From positions 662,944-726,943 of the forward strand of contig NZ_FMUX01000001.1 in assembly GCF_900101345.1 (NCBI RefSeq): a DNA stretch of 64,000 bases, given 5' to 3'. Source of the DNA: Desulfoluna spongiiphila (GTDB lineage Bacteria > Desulfobacterota > Desulfobacteria > Desulfobacterales > Desulfolunaceae). Positions 25,272 to 34,314 of this stretch are shown here, in pieces (within the stretch, counting starts at the first letter, position 1; each line of letters opens with the position of its first letter). The notes beneath the pieces are model-generated. The model did not search any database. It was not told the origin of the DNA and worked only from the letters and a program-made list of their open reading frames with translations. The position numbers and the translations under genes were made by a program.

Positions 25272-26708
25272 ATGACCACCTATTGCCTCCACCACCCCCA
25301 GGAACCCGCCCACTGGAGCTGCCCATTTTGCAACGGCGACTTCTGCAACGCCTGTGTAAAGACCAGCACCTATCGCACCTACACCGTGGACCACCAGAGC
25401 CACCTCTGCCCGAGATGCAACCGGGAGATGGACTGGGTGGGTGCCCAAAACGCCATCGTGCCCTATTGGGAGAGGCTGCCCCACTTTTTTCTCTACCCTT
25501 TGACCCCGCAGATCCTTTTCTTCCTGGGTATCCTGGGCTGCCTTCACCTCTTTTTTCCCGGGGACAGCATCCCAGGGGGTCTGGTCAGCCTGGTGAGCTA
25601 CGCCCTGATCCTCCGGTACGCCTACCTCACCCTGGTCACCACGAGCCGGGGAGACCTGTCACCGCCCCCCATGGGTGACATTCCCTTAGGCGGCAGCATC
25701 ATCATCGTCATGAAACAAACCCTGGTGGTCTTTGTCCTGGCTTTTCCCTTCGCGCTGGTCCTCGCCACCCTGGGACAAACCATCGCCTACGCCCTGCTTT
25801 TTCTGCTCATCCTCTGCGCTCCGGCCATCATCATCCTGCTGGTCACCTCCAACCGGGTGTTCCATGCCGTCAACCCCAACGCCTTTATCCGGTTGGCGAC
25901 CCGAATCGGCAAAGGCTACCTGGGCATGTTCGGGCTCCTGGCCATACTATGGGGCGCCCCGGCCCTTCTCGTCAGCCACCTGGTCCCCCATGTCTCCCCC
26001 AACACCTTGGGCTTTCTCACCTGCGTCATCAGCGGGTACTACACCCTGGTCTCCTACCACCTCATGGGCTACGTCACCCTCCAGTACCACGAAGCCATCG
26101 GGTACCACGTGGAGCAGGAGAATTTCACGGCGGCCCCGAAACCGGTCAAACCCGGCAAGGCGGAACCCGCAGAGGACCCGCACCTCAAAAAGGTCACCTT
26201 CCTCCTGCGGGAAGGCCAGCTGGAAGACGCCCTTGCATACCTTGGGGATCTCAAACAAAAGGAGGGGAAGCTGCCCACGCCGGAGCTTTCGGAAAAGTAC
26301 TTTGCCCTGCTCAAGATGCTGGGCCACACGGAGGATATGGCGGCCCACGGCCACACCCATCTGGCAGAACTCATCGCCCAAGGGAAAAAAGGGGAAGCCC
26401 TCACTGCCTATGCCGACTGCATGGAGAGCGATCCTGCCTTTGCCCCGTCCGCCCACATCCTCTACCACATCGGCATGTGGACCAGCGACAGGGTCTCCCC
26501 GGAACAGGCCATCGCCATCCTTCAAAAGGCCATCCGCAACCACCCGGATGACCCCCTGATCCCCGCCATCTGGTTCCGGGCCGCCCGCATCTTAAATGAC
26601 CGCCTCCACCAGCACGACAAGGCGTTCAAACTTCTTCACGGCATCCTCAAAAAATTCCCGGAGCACGAGATCGCCCCCCAGGTCCGGAACTACCTTTCGG
26701 TGATGTAA
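25272..26708 (+). CDS. B-box zinc-finger membrane protein with TPR-like C terminus
   Basis: This protein of about 478 residues begins with a Cys/His-rich region (residues 1-55: CLHH, CPFC, CNAC, CPRC) resembling a bacterial B-box-type zinc finger. About five to six hydrophobic segments follow (about 75-290), similar in feel to DUF4013-type membrane domains, then a cytoplasmic helical region (about 320-478) with TPR-like repeats. Function is unknown. I take the ATG at 25272, directly before the Cys motif; the ribosome site is weak (AAGGGCC). It converges on the rhomboid gene, which also ends in TPR-like helices. Confidence 0.75.
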   Translation: MTTYCLHHPQEPAHWSCPFCNGDFCNACVKTSTYRTYTVDHQSHLCPRCNREMDWVGAQNAIVPYWERLPHFFLYPLTPQILFFLGILGCLHLFFPGDSIPGGLVSLVSYALILRYAYLTLVTTSRGDLSPPPMGDIPLGGSIIIVMKQTLVVFVLAFPFALVLATLGQTIAYALLFLLILCAPAIIILLVTSNRVFHAVNPNAFIRLATRIGKGYLGMFGLLAILWGAPALLVSHLVPHVSPNTLGFLTCVISGYYTLVSYHLMGYVTLQYHEAIGYHVEQENFTAAPKPVKPGKAEPAEDPHLKKVTFLLREGQLEDALAYLGDLKQKEGKLPTPELSEKYFALLKMLGHTEDMAAHGHTHLAELIAQGKKGEALTAYADCMESDPAFAPSAHILYHIGMWTSDRVSPEQAIAILQKAIRNHPDDPLIPAIWFRAARILNDRLHQHDKAFKLLHGILKKFPEHEIAPQVRNYLSVM

Positions 26709-26736
26709 AAAACCAATTTCTACGGTTAAAATGCAC

Positions 26737-26763
26737 AAAAAAAAGCCGCACCGGAGTGCGGCG
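26737..26763. terminator. Terminator formed by a REP-like palindrome
   Basis: An A8 run precedes GCCGCAC-CGGA-GTGCGGC, giving a classic minus-strand terminator for the rhomboid gene. The sequence GGAGTGCGGCGCTCC (26753-26767) recurs at three other places, so a repeat has been recruited as terminator. Confidence 0.85.
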
Positions 26764-26780
26764 CTCCATATGCACTTCTA

Positions 26781-28259
26781 CTACGTAGCCAGGTCCCCCA
26801 TGGTCCGCTGAACCAGAGCGGCTTCGGGAGAATCGGGGAAATGCGACCTGAGCACCGCAAGGATCCGCCTGCAGCCTGCGTCGTTTCCTACTCGTTTAAA
26901 GTAGGTGGCGTGGCGGAGAAGGGCCTCGGGAAGGCCCGCAAGGGTGGGGACTTTTCGGGTGAGCATCATGAGGAACCGGTCGGCTTCAGCCTCCCGGCCA
27001 TGGTCGGGGAAAAACCCGGCAAGGGCGAGGTAAAGGGAGGGGGGAAGCTTCACCGAAGGGGCCCGTTTGACGTAGTCGTCATAGGTGGCGAGCACGGAGT
27101 CGGGCTGGCCGCCGTGGCGGAGCATGGCGGTGAGCACCGTCACCGTATCCCGGTGGTAGGAGGGGGCGTTGGGGGTGTTCCGGGCAAGGGTGTAGAGCTG
27201 GTCCAGGGCCTTGGGATGCCCGGGTTCCAAAGAGAGCACGGTTTCAAGGGCCTGTTTCGCCCCGGCCACGTCCAGCCGGTCCATGCAGGCCAGGGCCTCG
27301 TCCATCAGCAGGGTAACGCGATCCTCCTCCGGCGGCACGTCAAACACATCCTGCACCTGCTGTTTCAGCACCCGGGTGAAGAAAAGACCACAGAGCCCGC
27401 CGGACAGGAGCCCTCCGATGTGGGCCATGTAGGCCACATGATCCACCTCTCCGAAAACCAGCTGCCCCACCTCGCTGGCCACCCACACGGGGAACAGAAG
27501 CCAGGCATGGGCGCGCACCGTGTTGAAATAGAACCCCAGGGAATAGAAGACCCGGATCCTGCGCCCGGCAAAGAGAAGGGAAAACGCCCCCATGAGCCCG
27601 GCGATGGCCCCGGAGGCCCCCACCAGCTGGGAGTTGCTTGAGCTGTACACCAGAACGTAGAGAAGCGCCGAACACACCCCGGTGATGCCGTAGCCAACCC
27701 CGTAGGCCAGCCTGCCGATGCCCAGTTCCAGGGCGCACCCCACCAGCCAGAGAAAGATCATGTTGCCCACAAGGTGGGAGAGGCTTCCGTGGAGAAACAT
27801 ATAGGTCACAAACGGGAGCACCCTGGGCTTGTCCGGGATCAGGCCCCACCTTCGGGAGATCATCTTGTCCCGGTCCGCTTCAAAGAGGTCCCGGTCCAGG
27901 CGCCACTGCGTGTAGCCGTCCATCCCCGGGGTGATGATCCGGTTGGCGGTGAGCTCCTTCTGGAACCTGTCGTCATCGTGCATGAGGTGGTAGCAGGAGA
28001 GAAAAGCCTGGGAATCCGGGTCCACGGCGTTTCTGCACACGATACGCTCCCCTTCATAGGAGCCCAGGTAGTCCCGGTAGGCCGTCACCTCGGTCTCATA
28101 GAGGCCCGACTCCACATAGTAGTCCATGGCCGCCAGATAGGTTTTCTGTTCGGCGTCGTTGGAGAGAAAAAAGATCGCACAGTTCACCACGATCAGGGAG
28201 ATGGTAACCACCGGCAGGTTCTTGAGGTTCAGCTTTCCGGTCAAGGGAACGATGAGCAT
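26781..28259 (-). CDS. Rhomboid-family intramembrane serine protease with TPR-like C terminus
   Basis: This 492-residue protein has one membrane segment near residue 20, a lumenal insertion of about 120 residues, then the rhomboid core. Catalytic residues are Ser216 in VGASGAIAG and His280 in AHIGG, with the supporting HLVGN motif on the second core helix. The C-terminal 170 residues are helical with TPR-like repeats. Rhomboids cleave substrates within the membrane; the substrate is unknown. I choose ATG 28259, which has GGAGG upstream, over a longer frame beginning at 28331. It converges on the B-box membrane protein gene. Confidence 0.93.
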   Translation of the reverse strand: MLIVPLTGKLNLKNLPVVTISLIVVNCAIFFLSNDAEQKTYLAAMDYYVESGLYETEVTAYRDYLGSYEGERIVCRNAVDPDSQAFLSCYHLMHDDDRFQKELTANRIITPGMDGYTQWRLDRDLFEADRDKMISRRWGLIPDKPRVLPFVTYMFLHGSLSHLVGNMIFLWLVGCALELGIGRLAYGVGYGITGVCSALLYVLVYSSSNSQLVGASGAIAGLMGAFSLLFAGRRIRVFYSLGFYFNTVRAHAWLLFPVWVASEVGQLVFGEVDHVAYMAHIGGLLSGGLCGLFFTRVLKQQVQDVFDVPPEEDRVTLLMDEALACMDRLDVAGAKQALETVLSLEPGHPKALDQLYTLARNTPNAPSYHRDTVTVLTAMLRHGGQPDSVLATYDDYVKRAPSVKLPPSLYLALAGFFPDHGREAEADRFLMMLTRKVPTLAGLPEALLRHATYFKRVGNDAGCRRILAVLRSHFPDSPEAALVQRTMGDLAT

Positions 28260-28633
28260 GGGGTGCCTCCGGGCAACAGCGAAGGTGAACAGGAATATCG
28301 CACCGGCAGGGCACAAGAGCCCTGGGATCATGGCATCGGCAGGACCTCACCGCATCCGGCGTACAACAGGCCGCCATGATTTGTTTTCCCAAACCGGCAG
28401 AAAAAGCTTACAATGTGATATCGTTCAAAACTTGCCCTGTCAACCGATGCAGCCAATCCCGCACGGGACGCGGCATCACCGCCGGTGCAGCGCGCTGCGC
28501 CGGGGCCCGAGCCGTCCGCGTCCAAACGCTCCGGCCACGGCCCCCCTGGTCTGTCGTTTCCCTGCTGTCCCTGTGCCTCTTCCGGTCCCTGCGATCCAAG
28601 AGCTGAAAACCCTGAATCTTCGCGTTGCCACCA
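28260..28633. other. Intergenic region with a near-perfect palindrome
   Basis: No gene is supported. A 22-bp near-palindrome at 28482-28503 and the following GGGCCCGAGCC closely match 10015-10047 inside the GH9 gene. The rhomboid promoter must lie near the left end. Confidence 0.5.
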
Positions 28634-28675
28634 TAAAAAAAGCCCGATGATCCGTTCTCGGGACCAGCGGGCTTT
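28634..28675 (-). terminator. Terminator after tRNA-Thr
   Basis: AAAGCCCG and CGGGCTTT form the stem; the minus strand runs into a T7 tract, as expected downstream of the minus-strand tRNA. Confidence 0.85.
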
Positions 28676-28690
28676 GAAGATGCTGTGTTG

Positions 28691-28766
28691 TGGAGCCAAT
28701 GCGCAGATTCGAACTGCGGGCCTGCTCATTACGAGTGAGCTGCTCTGCCAACTGAGCTACATTGGC
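28691..28766 (-). tRNA. tRNA-Thr (anticodon CGU)
   Basis: The 76-base minus-strand sequence folds as a cloverleaf: acceptor stem GCCAATG/CATTGGC, D-arm with AGCTCAGTTGGCAGAGC, anticodon stem GCTCA/TGAGC enclosing loop CTCGTAA, T-arm with GTTCGAATC, and an encoded CCA end. The anticodon CGU reads ACG threonine codons. Confidence 0.97.
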
Positions 28767-29074
28767 TCGACGGGCCCAAAATAGGCGAAAACCGGTAAAG
28801 CCGTCAAGTAGAATTCCATCACCGGGCAAAACCCGTTGTGCGGAGGGCACAAAACACAGCCCTCAGGGAACCCTTTTTCTGATTCCGCGTTGCGCCTGAA
28901 AAACACGCACCATTTTCTGGACATCTGAGTCCAAGGGGGATAAAAGGGAGGGGCGCTCTTCTCGGAGCAACCTTCTTCCTCGGCAGAAATCCCTGCCAGA
29001 CACAGGCCGTACCGGCCAATGAATTCTAAAAAAACCCACCGTCGCCTGATTCGTTGCGACGAAAGGATGATCAC
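28767..29074. other. Intergenic region, nothing recognised
   Basis: These 308 bases lie between the divergent tRNA-Thr and RNase HI genes and should hold both promoters. I see no supported gene or clear promoter. Confidence 0.4.
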
Positions 29075-29791
29075 GTGGCATCAATGAAATTTTATGCCGT
29101 CGCAGTAGGCCGTGTGCCCGGCATTTACACCAACTGGCCTGACGCTCAGTCCCAGGTTTCGGGATTTGAAGGGGCCATGTATAAAAGCTTCACAACCCGG
29201 GAAGAGGCCGAAAGCTGGTGCAAAAAACCCTCCTACAACACCGTGGTGCGCAAGCGGTGCAAGCCCAAGGATGCGCCTGTAAAAAAGACGGCGCCCCCCA
29301 AACCCAAAGGCGACGGAAAAACCCTGCACATCTTCAGTGACGGCGGCGCCATCGGCAACCCCGGACCGGGCGGCTACGGCGTGGTGATCGTCGACGGCAA
29401 AAACCGCACCGAACTCAAAGGCGGCTACGGGTACACCACCAACAACCGCATGGAGCTCATGGGCTGCATCAAAGCCCTGGAGCATGTCGGGGCCACCAAG
29501 CGCCCGCTGATCGTCACCACCGACTCTTCCTATGTGGTCAACGGCATCTCCAAAGGCTGGGCCGAAGGATGGCGCCAGCGCGGATGGAAAAAATCCGACG
29601 GCAAACCCGCCGTCAACACCGACCTCTGGGCCAAACTCCTCGACCTCTGCGCCCCCCTTGCCGTCCGCTTCCAGTGGGTAAAGGGCCACGCCGGCCACCC
29701 GGAAAACGAGCGCTGCGACGCCCTTGCCAACACCACCGCCAGAAACGGCAAAAATCTGGAGTTGGATGTGGGCTATGTAAAAAACCTGTAA
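29075..29791 (+). CDS. rnhA: Ribonuclease HI with N-terminal hybrid-binding domain
   Basis: This 238-residue cytoplasmic enzyme degrades the RNA strand of RNA:DNA hybrids. Residues 3-50 form the viroplasmin-like hybrid-binding domain (KFYAVAVGRVPGIYTNW, then SFTTREEAESW), known from eukaryotic RNase H1 and some bacteria. A basic linker with many lysines leads to the RNase H domain. The catalytic D-E-D-D set is visible in FSDGGAIGNPGPGG, NNRMELMG, TTDSSYVVNG and ENERCDALA. I choose a GTG start at 29075, with AGGA seven bases upstream; the next ATG is three codons later. It appears to be a single-gene unit. Confidence 0.94.
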   Translation: MASMKFYAVAVGRVPGIYTNWPDAQSQVSGFEGAMYKSFTTREEAESWCKKPSYNTVVRKRCKPKDAPVKKTAPPKPKGDGKTLHIFSDGGAIGNPGPGGYGVVIVDGKNRTELKGGYGYTTNNRMELMGCIKALEHVGATKRPLIVTTDSSYVVNGISKGWAEGWRQRGWKKSDGKPAVNTDLWAKLLDLCAPLAVRFQWVKGHAGHPENERCDALANTTARNGKNLELDVGYVKNL

Positions 29792-29856
29792 CCCGCCCTC
29801 ACCTTGTCACCTGTGCCGTCCCGGCACGAACCTGCCCGATATTTCCCCATTGTCCA

Positions 29857-29894
29857 TAAAAAAGGCCCGCCGGATATGTATCCCGTGGGCCTTT
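29857..29894. terminator. Bidirectional terminator
   Basis: AAAAAAGGCCCG and GTGGGCCTTT form a stem between the convergent RNase HI and hydrolase genes. The minus strand has the better T run. Confidence 0.75.
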
Positions 29895-29983
29895 GGTACG
29901 CTCTATCGCTGCAGGGGGCGTCCTGTTTTATCAATCGGACGGACCCGGCGGAGCCCCATGCGACATGCCTGCGTCCCCGGGCC

Positions 29984-30814
29984 TTACCCGAGGCGGGCCC
30001 AGAGCCATCCCGTGATGTCCGCCATCACCTCGTCACGGCCGGTCTCGTTTAAAATCTCATGGTAAAATCCAGGGTACATTTTAAGGGCCTTGTCCGTTGA
30101 GGCGATGTGCTCAGCCATGTAGCTTGAGGCCTCGGGGGTGACAATCTGATCGCCTTCACCGTGCAGAATCAGGCAGGGGTACGCATACTCGGAGAGCCTT
30201 CCCACCAGCCAGTTGGCCCCGTTGATAAACACCTCCCCCAACAATTTCTGACAGGTCTCCTTGAGGACCAGGGGGTCGTCGTCGTAGGCCTGCACCACGG
30301 CCTTGTCCCGGCAGATAAGATCCGACAGGGCGTTGGGGACCTTCACACGGGGCTCCTGATCAAAATCGATCTCCTTGAAGGCCTCAAACAAGGGCAGCAG
30401 GGTCACCGCCGCGCCGGAGAGCACTTGGCCTTTCAGCTTGCCCGGGTACTTCACCCCATAACCCGCCGTGATAAATCCGCCCATGCTGTGCCCCAGCATA
30501 AACACGGGAAGCCCCGGGTTTTCATCTCTCGCTTTTTCAACGAGAATGTCCGCGTCGTCGATAAACGACTGGAAATCGTCCAGGTAGCCCCGCTCACCCC
30601 CGGAACGCCCGTGCCCCTGGTTGTCGAAACGGTAGACCGTGCATTCCGCCTCGTTGAGCTCCCGGGCGACCATGTCGTACCGGCCCAGGTGCTCTGCAAG
30701 CCCGTGGACAATGACCACCACGGCCCTGGGGGCGTCAATCCGGTTGATGGCCACAAACAAATCCACACCCGGGGTGCTGGACGGCATCGTTGTTTCGACT
30801 GAATCATTTGGCAT
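29984..30814 (-). CDS. Alpha/beta hydrolase, monoacylglycerol lipase/lysophospholipase-like
   Basis: This 276-residue protein is a serine hydrolase of the monoglyceride lipase/PldB type. The oxyanion motif VHGLAEHLGRY, the nucleophile elbow GHSMGG (Ser110), the acid in HGEGDQIV and the catalytic His in GFYHEI are all present. The family signature DNQGHGRSGG is intact. There is no signal peptide, so it is probably cytoplasmic or peripheral. The ATG at 30814 follows AAGGAG at 8 bases; an upstream in-frame extension lacks a ribosome site. Substrate preference beyond a lipid or acyl ester is not determined. Confidence 0.9.
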   Translation of the reverse strand: MPNDSVETTMPSSTPGVDLFVAINRIDAPRAVVVIVHGLAEHLGRYDMVARELNEAECTVYRFDNQGHGRSGGERGYLDDFQSFIDDADILVEKARDENPGLPVFMLGHSMGGFITAGYGVKYPGKLKGQVLSGAAVTLLPLFEAFKEIDFDQEPRVKVPNALSDLICRDKAVVQAYDDDPLVLKETCQKLLGEVFINGANWLVGRLSEYAYPCLILHGEGDQIVTPEASSYMAEHIASTDKALKMYPGFYHEILNETGRDEVMADITGWLWARLG

Positions 30815-31213
30815 AAGGCGAACTCCTTGATTTGAGATGGCTGTCACGGCCCCTGACCCCAAGGGCCCGACTCTATCCCTACTCCTTTTTCCTGAAAAGT
30901 CAAACGCACCCACACGGACGCATCCGGGAACCGTCCGTACATTTCTCTCTTTTTTCACGACATTGCCCGGGCCTTGCCCAGGTGTTTTTCCTTCTCAAGC
31001 CGCCCTGCCTTTTTTCAAAAAAACCCTCGAAGTTGTGCGGTATTTCACACGCCACAGGCCTTGACAGCGCTTCTTTTCCGGCAGGGCAACAACTGCCTTG
31101 ACACAGCTTCCCTTTCACGGGTATCTGTTCCCTTCCAGGGGCCTTCCACCCCCGGACATGCTGTTGTTTCCCTCGCGTGGCGGGGCTCATTCATAACCAA
31201 CGTAAGGAAAAAT
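30815..31213. other. Intergenic region, nothing recognised
   Basis: About 400 bases between two divergent genes. It is pyrimidine-rich with several weak hairpins; I see no supported gene or clear promoter. Confidence 0.35.
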
Positions 31214-31720
31214 ATGTTCCTCCTCAAAACTCTGTTTAAAGTGTTTGTCATCCTGCCCCTTGTTGCCGTGGCAAGCTTCAAGGCCACAGCCATGATCCTC
31301 GCCCAGGTATCCTACTCAGCAAGCCAGAACTGGTGGATTCCCATCCTCGTCTCCGTCATCGCCTCCCTTGCCTACCTGATCTGGGACGGCAAACGGGAAA
31401 AGGACTGTTTCAGAAAGCACGCCATCTCAATGAACATCATCCCCGAATACGTGGCAAGCTACGGCGAGAACGGCATTGCCATCGACAAAACCAACAGCAA
31501 AGTCTTCGCCGGAAGAATCGGCAAAGGCAAAGTCCTTGATTTCCACGACGTCTCAAGCATCGAATGGGAAGACTTTTCCACGGGAAACCACATGAAGTAC
31601 CTCATCCACCTCAACACCAAAGACTTCGACTTCCCCAGAATCAGCGTCGGGTTTTCAAGCAACAGGTCGGTTCGCGAAGAGGCCTACGCCAAATTGCGGG
31701 CGGCGTTGAATATAAATTAA
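31214..31720 (+). CDS. Small membrane protein with two N-terminal membrane segments
   Basis: This 168-residue protein has two hydrophobic helices (about 5-30 and 40-60) followed by a soluble domain of about 105 residues with mixed beta-strand character that resembles a PH-like or YcxB-type fold only loosely. I do not recognise a family. TAAGGA lies upstream of the ATG at 31214; a longer upstream frame is unsupported. A heptamer tandem array starts 10 bases after its stop. Confidence 0.72.
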   Translation: MFLLKTLFKVFVILPLVAVASFKATAMILAQVSYSASQNWWIPILVSVIASLAYLIWDGKREKDCFRKHAISMNIIPEYVASYGENGIAIDKTNSKVFAGRIGKGKVLDFHDVSSIEWEDFSTGNHMKYLIHLNTKDFDFPRISVGFSSNRSVREEAYAKLRAALNIN

Positions 31721-31730
31721 GGGGGAAGGC

Positions 31731-31765
31731 TAAGGGCTAAGGGCTAAGGGCTAAGGGCTAAGGGC
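31731..31765. repeat. Heptamer tandem array (TAAGGGC)5
   Basis: Five perfect copies of TAAGGGC lie just downstream of the small membrane protein gene. Degenerate heptamer arrays of related purine/pyrimidine pattern occur at about 31955-32005, 35645-35670 and 35791-35841. Confidence 0.9.
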
Positions 31766-31875
31766 GGGCGTACACCGGCAGGGTCTGTTTGCATACCCTG
31801 TTTTTTTCTGTGAGCTCAAAGGCTTCCGGTTGGCTTCCTTGCCCGCGCCCACAGCCCGGCACAAAGAGCCCCCAT

Positions 31876-31890
31876 GGAGCGCCGCACTCC
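31876..31890. repeat. REP-like 15-mer copy
   Basis: GGAGCGCCGCACTCC is the same unit found at 26753-26767 (inverted) and twice at 47576-47643. The surrounding bases 31766-32007 hold no supported gene. Confidence 0.75.
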
Positions 31891-32007
31891 CGTGCGGCAT
31901 TCATACGCCGGAACGGCCCCAAAATCCCAAAAGCAACTCTCCATTCCCATCACCCCACCGTCTTCTATTACCTATCCCCTATTGCCTATTTACCTGCCTT
32001 ACCTGTC

Positions 32008-32970
32008 TCACCTCACAAACACCTCTCTCCGATGCCACGCCAAATTCTCTCCCCCAGGCGTGTACAACGCATGCACCGGCTCCACAATGGGGCGATGCTC
32101 AAGGCCGATAAGATGAGCCGCGGAATTTCCCGCCGCCCTCATGTGGCTGGAAACAAGAATTTTGTGGTTCTTGTCAATCCCCAGCATTCCCTCGTCAAAG
32201 GCCCAGTGGCAAAGCTTGCACAGGGAAAGTCCATTTGTGAGGTTGTTGTTGCGTGTCTCGGCAAAGGGAACGATGTGGGCCGCATCCACCACGTGGTGCT
32301 CTTCCGGCGTCCGAACCCTCACCTTGCAGATGGCGCACCGGTGGTCGTACTCGGGGAGAAGGGCCCCCCGAAACCCACGGTCCCTCACGATGCGCGTAAC
32401 GGTCACCTCTTTGATCTCATCCGGGGTAAGGGTCCCTTTGTCTAACAGGTAATGTGTGTATTGTGCAGAAAGCCTGTTAACCCTTGACTCCCCTTGGATC
32501 TCCGCCCGGATAACCTCGGCAAAGTAATGGGAAATCAGATCCGTTCTCAGAATTTCACGGCTCTCCGCGCCCTGCATCAGCACATAGAGGTTATCATCAA
32601 GGCAGGCGTGGCTGTAGCAACTCTGCAGCTTATGAAGGGAATGAATTTTACCAGGCGGAATGGGCTGGGTAATCCCCTGCAGAGGGATTAGAGCCAAAAC
32701 CCCGTCCGTTTGAAGACGTGGAAAGGGATACGCCATGGTCGATGTTTTCCCGACAGGAAACAGCTTGCGCCAGTAACCGGTAAAGGCATCAACCAGCTCC
32801 AGGGAAGGCTCGATGCGATTCTCCGTAATACGCCCGGCTTCCATGAGGTCCATGATGGCAAGAAGGAGGATAGGCTTGTGGGGAGCCTGATGGGTCGTGA
32901 GGGCGTCCCAACGTTTGGGGTTTTTGTCGGTGCGGAGTTTGGTGAGTTTATGTTTCCAGTAAGAGAGCAT
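32008..32970 (-). CDS. HNH endonuclease with sulfur-binding-like domain (putative type IV restriction enzyme)
   Basis: This protein of about 320 residues has an N-terminal region (HQAPHKPILLLAIMDLMEAG, then NRIEPSLELVDAFTGYW) that resembles the phosphorothioate-DNA-binding domain of ScoMcrA-type enzymes, and a C-terminal HNH nuclease (about residues 205-260) with CAIC, DAAHIVPF, NGLSLCKLCHWAFD. Such enzymes cut phosphorothioate-modified foreign DNA. The assignment rests on remembered family patterns. I take ATG 32970; it has a weak ribosome site, and a GTG at 33030 is an alternative. It is divergent from a second HNH gene, suggesting a small defence patch. Confidence 0.75.
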   Translation of the reverse strand: MLSYWKHKLTKLRTDKNPKRWDALTTHQAPHKPILLLAIMDLMEAGRITENRIEPSLELVDAFTGYWRKLFPVGKTSTMAYPFPRLQTDGVLALIPLQGITQPIPPGKIHSLHKLQSCYSHACLDDNLYVLMQGAESREILRTDLISHYFAEVIRAEIQGESRVNRLSAQYTHYLLDKGTLTPDEIKEVTVTRIVRDRGFRGALLPEYDHRCAICKVRVRTPEEHHVVDAAHIVPFAETRNNNLTNGLSLCKLCHWAFDEGMLGIDKNHKILVSSHMRAAGNSAAHLIGLEHRPIVEPVHALYTPGGENLAWHRREVFVR

Positions 32971-33325
32971 GGGCACCAGGGATGTTATGCACAATAAAAA
33001 AGCAAGGCTTCCGATGGCAAGGTGAGCCACCTACAAAGCGGTTTGCCTCCGATGTATCGGACGTGATGGGTAAATCCATGTGTCGTCTGGTTTACTTTAC
33101 TTGAACCATTGTCGTTGTCAAAGTGTCAGCGCTATTTTTCTTCTGAGGGCTTTTTCTATTCAAAGAAAAGGCCAATCTTTTCTCGCCACTATTTTCTTTT
33201 GTAATTCTCTCCAATATCAGGATACAAATATTTATTTCGACCATAGCCGTCTTGCCAGCAAATCAAACGAGCAAGCCAGCCAGCCCATAAAAATTTTTGC
33301 AAGTCACCATGGAAAAGGAAGGGCA
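32971..33325. other. Divergent promoter region between two HNH genes
   Basis: About 355 bases, AT-richer than the flanks, with no supported gene. It must contain promoters for both nucleases; no consensus pair stands out. Confidence 0.35.
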
Positions 33326-34120
33326 ATGACAACTGTCTCGTCATCCCATCGGAAATCTCAACCCTGGACACGGAATGAACTCATCCTGGCCATCAACCTT
33401 TATTGCAAAATCCCCTTCGGGACCATCCACATCCGAAACCCAAAACTCATCGAGTTGGCAACTCTCTTGGGCCGAACGCCGGGCTCCGTCAGTTACAAAC
33501 TCGCCAACTTTGCCAGCATCGACCCGACCCTTGATCGAAAAGGGGCAGCCCACACAAGCAAGCTGGACCGGGACGTCTGGACAGAGTTTTTCAACAACTG
33601 GGAAGAGATGGCCTATGAAAGCGAGTCACAAATGGCCGCCCTTAAAAAGGAGCCATTACACGATGCGGACGGCAATGACATCTATCCGGAAAACCACGTG
33701 GGCGATGACGCCCTTCGTCTCGTCAAAACAAGGGTAAACCAACAGTTCTTCCGTCACATGATCCTCTCCACCTACGACAACCGATGCTGCATCACCGGAC
33801 TATCTGTCCCGGACCTTCTTGTGGCAAGCCACATCGTACCCTGGGCCCAAGACAAAAAAAACAGGCTCAATCCATCCAACGGTCTCTGCCTCAACGCCCT
33901 TCACGACAAAGCCTTTGATCGACATCTCATTTCCCTGTCTGACGATTTTAAGGTGATGGTTTCTCCAAGGTTGAAGGAATACCGAGAGGTAACCGACGAT
34001 GCAGGCTATCGGTTCTTGATGGAATCGGAGGGAAAGGAGATTCGGTTGCCGAGACGATTTCTGCCGGATGTGGGGTTGGTGCGGAGGCATAGGGGGCTGA
34101 GTTCAGATCCATACAGATAA
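33326..34120 (+). CDS. HNH endonuclease family protein
   Basis: This 264-residue protein has an N-terminal helical, SANT-like region (about 10-50: WTRNELILAINLYCKIPFG) and a C-terminal HNH domain (about 150-200) with CCITGL, ASHIVPW and NPSNGLCLNALHDKAFD. Such two-domain proteins are common in defence islands as possible restriction enzymes. I choose ATG 33326 because GGAAGGG precedes it; the in-frame upstream stretch to 33080 has no ribosome site. It is divergent from the sulfur-binding-like HNH gene. Confidence 0.83.
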   Translation: MTTVSSSHRKSQPWTRNELILAINLYCKIPFGTIHIRNPKLIELATLLGRTPGSVSYKLANFASIDPTLDRKGAAHTSKLDRDVWTEFFNNWEEMAYESESQMAALKKEPLHDADGNDIYPENHVGDDALRLVKTRVNQQFFRHMILSTYDNRCCITGLSVPDLLVASHIVPWAQDKKNRLNPSNGLCLNALHDKAFDRHLISLSDDFKVMVSPRLKEYREVTDDAGYRFLMESEGKEIRLPRRFLPDVGLVRRHRGLSSDPYR

Positions 34121-34314
34121 ATCGCAGAAGGCGATTCTGTTATTTTTGATGGTTGTTCCATCCAAACGGGTGAGACCTCAATTCGCCCGAAGAGAATCGG
34201 GGGGTAGGCCGGGTATGCCACGATGCAGGTGTACCCGAGCAACCGATGCGGGAGCCGCACCCTACGCTTTAACGGTTTCTCGGGCAACCTCGGATTTTTA
34301 AGATTCGCAACGGT

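Noticed and set aside
31731..31765. CRISPR array
   Set aside because: The repeats are seven bases long without spacers, and no cas genes are near.
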